Below are positions 56,430 through 64,000 of a stretch of 64,000 nt of DNA, one piece after another. Position 1 is the stretch's first letter. Every line of letters starts with the position of its first letter. Source of the DNA: Alternaria dauci (taxonomy: Eukaryota; Ascomycota; Dothideomycetes; Pleosporales; Pleosporaceae); contig NC_091273.1 of assembly GCF_042100115.1 (NCBI RefSeq), forward strand, positions 3,224,001 through 3,288,000, in the 5' to 3' direction. The translations under genes and the position numbers were made by a program. The notes beneath the pieces were generated by a model, which searched no databases, was not told where the DNA came from, and worked only from the letters and a program-made list of their open reading frames with translations.

Positions 56430-58749
56430 CTAGTCAGTACCATTCGGCGCAGTAGACAGAGTGGGAGTGTTGGCGCCTGAATTAGGCTTACTCTTCGTCT
56501 TTAAAGTAAGCGGGAAGGTAAAGTCGTCGGCCTCTTCTTCTTCCCTGTATAGTTGTTAGCGTGTGATCGAGAATCGTAGTCCAGTGTTCACTTACGGGAG
56601 CTTCCACGCGATGTAATCCTCAGTGCTCAGTCCTTCGCGACCTTCTTGGAGCGAAGCAAAGTCACCAGGTGTCATCATACCCGAACGCTCACGGGGAGAC
56701 CCAGGCTCAGACAACGGCCGCGAAATCTTGACGTCTTGCGAGCTGAAGAAGTCTGGCTCGTCATCGTCTTCGTACGCCGCAGGGTATGCTCGTCGAAGAG
56801 CCAACTGTCGAGCCTTGACGTACTCCAAGCCCATGCGCTTCCAGTCAAGCAGATCACTGAGTCGCTCGGTCCGGTTACGCTGGTTGATACGTTGGCGCTT
56901 GCTCTTCTTCGTAAACTCGAACATGTAGTCGACAAGCTGGTTGACTGAGTCGTCAACACCCTTCATCCTTCGATCTACGATGTAGATACCGTAATCCTGG
57001 GCGTTCTCGATCAACTCCTCCATATAACAACCGAAACCAGACAAGTTGGTTGTGATACTGGGGACACCCATTACAGTGCACTCAGCCGGGGTGTAACCCC
57101 AAGGTTCGTAGTACGATGAGAAGACACCAAGATGGGTTCCACGGACAAAGTCGTCATAGTCCATTGGCAGGACGGGATTTGCAGAGTTCAGGAATTCGGG
57201 ATGAAAGACAACCTTGACGCGATCCGATGGGTGGTTGAAGAGCTGGCAGCGACGGAGCTGGTTTAACACGGGGTCTTCAGCATCGTTGACCATGTTGTGG
57301 GTGACAATAGGTGGAAGGTTGTGGCGTTTCATGGCGAACAATCTTCGGCGGAGCAAGATCTTGTCAGCAGGCGTGATCAAGTCTTTGTCTTCCGGGAGCT
57401 CAGAGCCCTCTGTCCAAGTCAACGAGCGCTCAAACAGCTTCTTGGCCACGTTTTCAGCAATGTTGTTTACACTGTCGTGGAGTGCCTTGATGACAGCCTG
57501 TCCCTTCAGTGAGTCGACTGAAAGAGAGGTAGTCTGTGCCGGCAGAATAATGAAAGCAACGACTGTCATGTTCGAGTTCTCGCTCTTCATCTTGTGGTTC
57601 AACCGCGCCAGTGATTCGATGAACATGTCCACACCCTTGTTCCGGTACTCGTAGCGACCGGCGGTGAAGAAGTAAAGAGTGTTCTCCGGGTCAAAGTCGT
57701 TATGACCGTAGAAATGACCTCGCACGAAATCATTGATCTTGACCTTGGCTTGCTGATGCAAGTTTTGGAACTCGTGGGTAGCCGAGAACTTCTTGACGTT
57801 CAAGCCGTTGGGCAGGACACCGTCCGGCTTTCGCTTCAAAAGATGCTCGCTCTCGTATGCGGTGATGTGTGAAACCGTTGTGAACACGTCAGCGGCGTGC
57901 GTAGCGGCACGCTCAATGCAGTAACGGTGGTAAATACCACGCTTTCCTGCCTCAGCATCCACGTCGAAATATTGGAGGTTGTTGTAGAAATCGACTGAGC
58001 CGGCGCAGAGGTAGCGACCGAGGAGCGTAGCGTGGGTCGTGAAGATGGTAGTAACATCGATGCGGCGCTTCTTGCAGAGAGGGACTGCGACACCGGCCAG
58101 CCACTCGTGGAACTGGACAATGACAGCTCGCTTCTTCTCGTGGTAGACATACTGTAGAACGGTCAGCGCAGTTACAAGACTTGGCACACGTTTTCAACGT
58201 ACCTCGCCCAAGAACCATGCGATGAGGTAACCAAAGACAATGGCCTCGTTGGTCTCAGAATCGCCGGGAGGCGAGGGGATGCCGGTAGAGGACCAAAGGT
58301 CGCCCTTCCACTCGTCAAGCCACCTGTAACCGGTACCGGTGTCAAAGAGGAGCACACGTGGGGCACCGTCGATCAACCAACGTCCATACAGCGTCTTGAT
58401 GCCGCGGTCGTCCATGGACTTGATGGTCGCAATCAATGCCGGATCTTTGGGCTCGATTGGCTCAACTTCGACAGCTGCCTGTGTTTCTGTTAGCAGTCCG
58501 ATTGAAGATGCAGCTGGTTGCGCCTACCGAAGCCCTGTTCCACGGACCCAAGAGCGTGTATGCGGCGCCATACTCGGCCGTAGTGACTTGCGCCTTGGAC
58601 TTGAGGACTGAATAGATACCACCGACTGCGATTCATTAGTAATTGGTAGTGGCCTGATGTTGAGACGAAAGCCTACCTCTGTTCGCGACTTCAGTCGCAA
58701 CCTCGAACAGGACGTGGTTCTGCACGTCTCTCGCGCCGGTCTCAGCCAT
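56430..58749 (-). CDS. Glycogen synthase (GT3)
   Basis: Exons 58677-58749, 58528-58625, 58203-58478, 56596-58151 and 56430-56544 give 705 residues, the usual fungal length. The N-terminus joins [15 protein letters not shown] (UDP-glucose-binding Lys/Gly loop) over intron 1. Further marks: LLGPWN, HFHEWLAG-like [42 protein letters not shown] and [22 protein letters not shown] with the catalytic glutamates. The arginine cluster [19 protein letters not shown] binds glucose 6-phosphate. The C-terminal RPLSEPGSP region carries likely inhibitory phosphorylation sites, and the last exon adds [19 protein letters not shown]. It extends alpha-1,4-glucan chains from UDP-glucose. The last intron removes a stop that would otherwise end the protein at KLP. 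Yeast counterparts are GSY1/GSY2. Confidence 0.93.
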
Positions 58750-60260
58750 TGTGTGTGTGGGTGGTGTGAGGATGTGGTGGGAAGGCGCAATGGCAGGCTC
58801 GGAGCTCTTTCTTTAAGGATTAGAGAGCTTGGAAAGTCGAGGGAGCGTGGGAGCTTGAGCTCGGTGCTTGGATGAGCTACTGCAGGTTGCCACGCTAGAC
58901 AAGCGGTTTCGACTACTCCCGGGTTGAGTACGAGTTGTTGGCCGCGGGTAACGTGCGATGGGACTGCGGGAGGAGCTGGACTTGTTATAGCAGAGCAGTA
59001 GCACGCAAACTCTGTCTAATAGTTGAGGAGAAAAGGATGTTTTGCAGCCGCCCTGGCAGTGAGAAGTGCTGGGCCGCTTTTGTCTGGCGCACGAGCGTTG
59101 CTAGCCGTGGAGGTTGGGATTCCTCTTTGGGAATCGGACGGATTGTCGTTGTGACGTAGGCGCCCGGCTTCGACTACCCATTCACGATTAAACCTCGACT
59201 TAGCCTGGCAGCCTTTGTGCGCCACATTCCAGCTGCAACATGTTGCACCGAAGCACCTCCTCACACTTGCAGCACCACCATCAGCAACTCGAGGCAAATT
59301 CTGTCCCCACGGCCAGCGCCCAGTTGTGAGGCTGGAGCGCAACGGGCGAGGCCAAGGCCGCGAGTCAACAACTCAACAGTTTGCCGTGGAAATGAGAAGC
59401 GGAGCATCGACCGATGACGCCGCCCGTTGAGCTGCTCGCTTACTCCTGTCTGCTCATCAATCTTCGTCCGCTTCCAGACGCAGCAGCAACATCAAAAGGG
59501 TCACGCTCAAGGAAGAGAGCTTTACGCATTGTACCGCTGCCGAGGCGCTGCATCACGTCCGCTTGCTGCACCATTTCGTCATACGGCCGACAATTGCGGG
59601 GTCCCGCGAACGGTGCCAGAAGTCGACAGCACGCCAGCTCTCTCCGCAGCCAGATCAGTGGGTCGCGAGTGGAGGTGGAGAGGTGCACGTGAACGTCCAC
59701 AACAGCCACTGCCGCTCCGTGTGACATGCCTGTGGTGCTATCGGAGGGTTCATCGGAGGGACAGGACTGCCTGTCGGGACGTGTCCTGCAGCATCTCGCT
59801 CGACAACTTCTAGCAGCGTTGTTTGCTCGTATACCCAGTGTCGAGTTTGCGTTGCTAGGCGGGTGCATGACTCATATGCAGTCAGTGCGTCGTCGTTGCT
59901 GACACCACACATACCAGTTGCTGGACAAAGATAGCATTCGACTAGGAAGCCTCGACAACAAGAGATGGAAACTCCGAAGATTTCACTTTTGCAAACACAA
60001 CGAGAGAACGATGCTCAGACCGCTGTAAACGTAATTCCACGATTCGTTAGCATTTGCTTTTGTGTCATATGCTCAGTCCAGCACGAGCATCGAACCACTC
60101 TACCCCCACGACTCCCACCTAACTCTATTACATCAGATTCCCAAGGCCGTAAACGTATAACCAAAGCAAAGGATATCATGCTGAACGTGCGACGCCAGAC
60201 AAACAAAACAAAAGCAGCAATCGGACAAAACCCACGCAAAAGACGAAGTCGTCCACGCAA
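58750..60260. other. 1.5 kb intergenic, glycogen synthase promoter
   Basis: Several frames of 100-140 codons overlap on both strands near 59400-59900; none has a domain or a partner exon. I regard the interval as promoter plus the 3' end of the RA-PH gene. Confidence 0.45.
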
Positions 60261-63169
60261 TTACTTACCACTCCTATCGATGACCGGAGCCGCGTTTGGC
60301 AGCGCACTCAGCAGACTGCCTTGTGCAAACTCATTGTTCAATGGGAGATTGACCATCGGGCCTCTAGCTCTACTGCCGTCCATGACACCCCTACCAATCA
60401 TGTCCTTTCCTTGCGAGTAGCCAGCCTGAGAAAGTAGGCCGCCTCCGGTAAACGCCTTGCTATCGTCCTCGGGAGCACCGGAATGATTGTTGTGTGTATA
60501 TGCTGCCAGAGGCTCACCACGACCCTTGAGCGAACGCGTACGTTCGTGGCCACCAGCACCGTAGGTACCATGCGCGCCGCGCGATGCTCCTGGACGGCCA
60601 GCGCGCCAGTCTGTTGATGAGGGAATCGCGATTGCTTCCTCGATCGAGGTTGCACTCTCGACCAAAAGTCCTGCGCCAGCTCCTGGGTTGAAGCCTTTGC
60701 CCTTGTTGAGATGTTGTGGCGGCGGTTTGTACTGAGGTGTCAGATCAACCAAAGGCTCGGGCATTCCAGGAACACGTCTCGAGGCACTGCGTTGAAGATC
60801 GCTCGACGTTCTTCGGTGGTGATTGCTGCGGACGGAGGTGCTGCGCTTGAGGCTGGAGTCGTTTGATGATACTTGGGTTACGCGACCCATACTGTTCAGA
60901 AGAGACGGTCCCTCCGTGAACGGACCCGTTTGTTCACGTGCCTGTAAAGCGGCCTGACGTTGCGTGTAGCTACGACCGAGGAGACCGCTCGAGGCAAACG
61001 CTTCCTCACCCTGCTGCTCAGTACTCCGACGTTGAACAGTGGGCGGTGGCGGGATTTCTGCGGCTAGACCGCTCTTGTTGAAAGCAGCTGGGGGCGGTCG
61101 CTTTACTCGTATTGACTTCATTTTCGCATGCATCGCACTACTGTCAAGCTTCGACAGAGGCTTATCGTCTGGAAACTCTCCCGGCTTGTGGACCTCGATC
61201 TCATCCAGTGTCTTGTTGAAGCTGTCCATGTCGAGTAACGACGAGAAAGCACCAAGCTGATAATGCGATCCAACCGATTCGCCTCTGGTATGGGAGGACG
61301 CCTGTGTAGTCGCAGCGTTCCCTGAGATATTGCGTTGTGCTGTAGTTTTCTTCTTCAGTCCCTCGCCCTTTTGGTGTTTAAGATACCAACTGCGCCACGT
61401 CTGCAGCGCTGTATAGAATGAGTTTGCTGTGTTTCGGTCGTTGGTGCAAAAGAAGTGGACATATTGCGATTCATCCGCAAAGATGTTGGACTTTTGCATA
61501 CTCTTGACAGCGTAGCAAATCTTCTTTGGGGGCTTTATGCGCGCTAGCTTCGACTGCGTCACCGAGTAGATATCGTAGTCTGTGAGAGTGCAGATATTCT
61601 CCTGGTCCTTTTCCTTTGCCTTCTCGTTCTTAGCCATGACCAGCTGCCCATCCGGGCGAAGAACGAGGAATCGTTTACTCCATTTGCCGGGCCGCGATGA
61701 GTACTGGATAAAGCACGAAACGCCCTCTGGTCTTGTGTCTGGGACTTTGTACGAGAGCAGGCTGTCCTGGTTGATCCCGTCCACATCAGAGTCGATGATA
61801 GTAAGTTCATTCTGGCTGTCCTGATCCCACGAGTTCATAACATCCCGCACGTATTCGTAGTTGCGAAGGGGACGGGTGATGCTAACTTTAGTGAATAGCT
61901 CGCAGATGACGGCCGTGCGCACGTCGATGGGGTCTGTGAGGACAGTAGCGGCTGATTTGATGAGATCGAGAGGGGTGGTGGTTGGAGTCACAGGCAGTAG
62001 GATGCGCTTCTCATTGCACACAATTTTGACGCGCTGTGATGCACGTTAGTGTTCCCGTCATGATTTGCATGCAATGTACATACCCGGTCGCCAGCATTTA
62101 CAGCAGATGTAGGGGCATCGATGCCTAGAACAACGCCGCCTCCGCCAGGCCTGATAGTCTCTTCTTGTTGGTTCTCGAAGTTGAGACTCAACTGCGGTGG
62201 GGCTGATTGTTGTACAGGAGCATCTAAACCTAGGGCCTCGTCTTTTCTCCTCTTGAACATGCCAAACCCTATCTCCTGCTGGCGGGGTGGCGTGACAGGA
62301 GGCGACGAAGAGGGCGCTTTTCGGGCCTTCTGCTCAAGCTTCGCCAGAGTCGCCTGTCGCTCCTTGCCCTCGGCTCTGGCTCTGCGGACGCCCTCGTCCC
62401 TTTGCTGGAGCACTTTGTGCGTCTCAGCCTTTTGCAACCGCTTGCCACGTTCCTGCTCGGCCTGTTGTTCTTCCCTCTGCCGACGCAGCGTCTCGGCTTC
62501 TTCGATTGCTCGTTGGGCCTCTGCCCGCGCGGCTTCCTCCTGTTCCAGGCGCGCCTTCTCAACTCTGTCCAACTCGGCCTGCTTGGCCTGCCGCTGTATG
62601 CGCGCCTCTGCTTCGTACTTTTCCTTCAACTGCCGCTGTCTCTCCTTCTCTCTCTGCAGCACCTCTCTTGCGCTGTCATCGCCTCTGAGCGACTGCTGTC
62701 GTGGCGCATTGGAGACGGGGGGTGACGCTTCTGCGCCAGGCCTAGCGGTTCTTGGCCGACGCTGGCCGCTGTTTGCGACGTGCGACGATTGATACGGCGA
62801 GCTCAAAGCACGATTGCGGGACGTGGATGGCTGTTGCTGCTGCGCGGGGAGGGGAGGTGGAGCGTTGGGGATGGTGTTGGAGGGTAGTGGTGGGGGATTC
62901 GGGCTGGTCGCGTGGGAAGTTGCCGGTCTGCGGTGGTAGCGACTCATGCTTCTGCTTATGGGCGCATCATTCCCAGGCTGGGATTCGGGCACGACAGGCA
63001 TGGGAGGCACTGGAGGCATGGCTGCAAGGACTGGCGGTGCGGGTGAAGTGTGGTCCTGGTGGTATTGACCTGGCTGCCGTGTCTGCTCTTCTTGCGCGCG
63101 CCTCACACTCCTATAGCGGGACATTTTGGAGACTGGCACCGTCGCCGAGGGTACTGTTTGGGTAGCCAT
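60261..63169 (-). CDS. RA-PH domain scaffold protein with proline-rich and coiled-coil head
   Basis: Exons 62084-63169 and 60261-62033 (50-nt intron) give 952 residues. Residues 1-200 are Pro/Ser/Arg-rich with poly-proline pieces (PPPLPSN, APPPLPAQ). A Glu/Lys/Arg-rich coiled coil covers about 205-310. The join at the intron starts a Ras-association domain (RRVKIVCNEKRILLPVTPTT, about 362-455), directly followed by a PH domain (about 466-580; WSKRFLVLRPDGQLVM, ending TALQTWRSWYL). The last 370 residues are disordered. Tandem RA-PH with proline-rich flanks is the layout of animal MRL (Mig-10/RIAM/lamellipodin) and Grb7 proteins, which link Ras-type GTPases and phosphoinositides to actin. A role in polarity or Ras signalling is an inference. 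A GTAAGT overlaps the stop, so a tiny last exon cannot be excluded. Confidence 0.82.
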
Positions 63170-63520
63170 GTTGTGGTTGGATGCTGTGCGACACGATTGG
63201 GCGTGCCTGCGCGACGACAAGTAAAGGACATAGGAGACAAGCCCATGGAGCGCACACTGCAAAGTGAGGGGAGGGACGCAGGGTAGACGGAAGAAGCAAT
63301 AGGGAGTGGCAGGTGGACACGGATACTCGGCTGTTAATTCAAGAAATTCAAGTACCCAACTCGCACCAATACGTCAAGCAGCCAACCCACACTTGCACTG
63401 TCGGTCGAGATGGTCTCCTCAGGGGAACAAGGTCGGCTGCACTCTTACTTGATCAAGGAAGGCCGGCCGTTGTGGCGCTAACAATAGCCTACGGCAGCTG
63501 AGATGCGTGTTTGGGTGCGC

Positions 63521-63550
63521 CATTAGCTGCCATTAGCTGCACTTAGCTGT
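63521..63550 (+). repeat. Three tandem 10-bp units
   Basis: CATTAGCTGC occurs twice in a row and is followed by the near copy ACTTAGCTGT. Confidence 0.7.
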
Positions 63551-63736
63551 TTCGGCCAAATCTTGCCGCATCTCCGCCGAAGGTACCGCCTTGTATATGA
63601 ACCATTACACTTTGGCCAGGCTTCAGCCACAGCAGGGTTTTCCGCCCACCATTGTTGCACTATTCATATACAACCGACAAAAGTACTGCATTGCAATTTC
63701 ACTCCTGGCAAGTACGTAAGCTTCTTACATGGGAAA

Positions 63737-63806
63737 CGCCTAGATGCTACCTAGGTGTCAAAGAAATGCAATGCCAATGGCAACTTGACCGATGAGCATC
63801 TAGGCG
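63737..63806. repeat. Perfect 12-bp inverted repeat with 46-bp loop
   Basis: CGCCTAGATGCT at 63737-63748 is the exact reverse complement of AGCATCTAGGCG at 63795-63806. The loop contains a further small near-palindrome (TGCCAATGGCA). It could be a worn transposon or a transcript hairpin. Confidence 0.6.
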
Positions 63807-64000
63807 CCCAGCAAACGAGCTGATTATGCACGTGTCACGAGGACGTACACAACACGACTGTGAAAGAGTGGAAGCCACAAGGCTTTGGGAACATCATGTG
63901 TTTGTGCTACGACAGAGACATTCGCATCTACAGCTTGCGCAGGTGGTTGTACTGGCAAGCTTGTGAGTACCTCCTTCACCCAGCGTCGGTGATTGAGCAC

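Larger units (their letters stand above)
63170..64000. other. Right-edge intergenic region with short repeats
   Basis: Promoter of the RA-PH gene, then repeats (triple CATTAGCTGC-like unit at 63521-63550, hairpin at 63737-63806). An ATG at 63896 opens a 22-codon frame (MCLCYDRDIRIYSLRRWLY) that runs into a GTGAGT donor at about 63964; it may be the first exon of a gene that continues beyond the window, but support is thin. Confidence 0.35.

Noticed and set aside
59427..59912. Overlapping frames of 85-142 codons on both strands
   Set aside because: Arg/Ser/Cys-rich, no domain, no splice partners; typical of GC-balanced non-coding DNA.
62121..62792. A 223-codon plus-strand frame
   Set aside because: It is the antisense shadow of the Glu/Lys/Arg-rich coiled coil of the RA-PH gene, giving a meaningless Ser/Cys-rich product.
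1..64000. tRNA, 5S rRNA or repeat-induced point mutation tracts
   Set aside because: I looked for T-loop GGTTCRANNCC with paired stems, 5S-like starts and AT-rich TpA-heavy blocks and found none that hold up; only 51001-51073 is strongly AT-rich and it belongs to the MITE-like core.

Overview
The window is nuclear DNA of a filamentous ascomycete. Genes are close together, most coding sequences are broken by 46-70 nt introns with GTAAGT-type donors and CTAAC/CTGAC branch points, and several products are fungus-restricted (Rtt109, mL57, ceramide glucosyltransferase of fungal length, NmrA-like protein, Gsy1 with its acidic tail). The protein families and intron style suggest Dothideomycetes, probably Pleosporales; this is a judgement from reading, not a search result. 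I traced 25 protein genes with good support, rebuilt their introns and checked that the joined exons stay in frame. I found no rRNA, tRNA, CRISPR array or intact transposon.

Layout. 1-4989 is gene-poor (one doubtful two-exon gene at 3832-4644). 4990-7313 is a head-to-head pair of RNA-processing genes, WDR83 and pICln. 7501-9925 holds two minus-strand single-pass membrane proteins whose tails share an LPxYxKEA motif. 11058-16275 carries a long-tailed PMP3 proteolipid, mitochondrial ribosomal protein bL19m and an NmrA-like oxidoreductase. 16276-22091 has an asparaginase with ankyrin repeat, an uncharacterised nucleotidyltransferase-fold protein, and a Vps75-like NAP-family histone chaperone. 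23025-31789 has a secreted GH1 beta-glucosidase, the GID E3-ligase subunit Gid7/WDR26, an F-box protein and a serine-rich orphan. 32216-42743 is a chromosome-biology block: Spo11 back to back with the CAF-1 large subunit, a pepsin-like membrane protein, mitochondrial mL57, and Rtt109. 43322-50696 has ceramide glucosyltransferase, an aldo/keto reductase and a divergent MFS anion permease/TauD dioxygenase pair. 50697-52238 holds a MITE-like inverted repeat. 52239-63169 has the Trk potassium transporter, glycogen synthase and an RA-PH domain scaffold protein.

How genes fit together. The most striking arrangement is that three parts of replication-coupled nucleosome assembly lie within 22 kb: the H3K56 acetyltransferase Rtt109, its NAP-family partner of Vps75 type, and the CAF-1 subunit that deposits H3K56-acetylated histones. 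The permease/TauD pair looks like a small sulfonate (or related anion) use module. Gid7 (glucose-regulated protein degradation), glycogen synthase and beta-glucosidase all touch sugar metabolism, but nothing in the sequence ties them into one unit. The other genes are housekeeping functions with no evident joint role.
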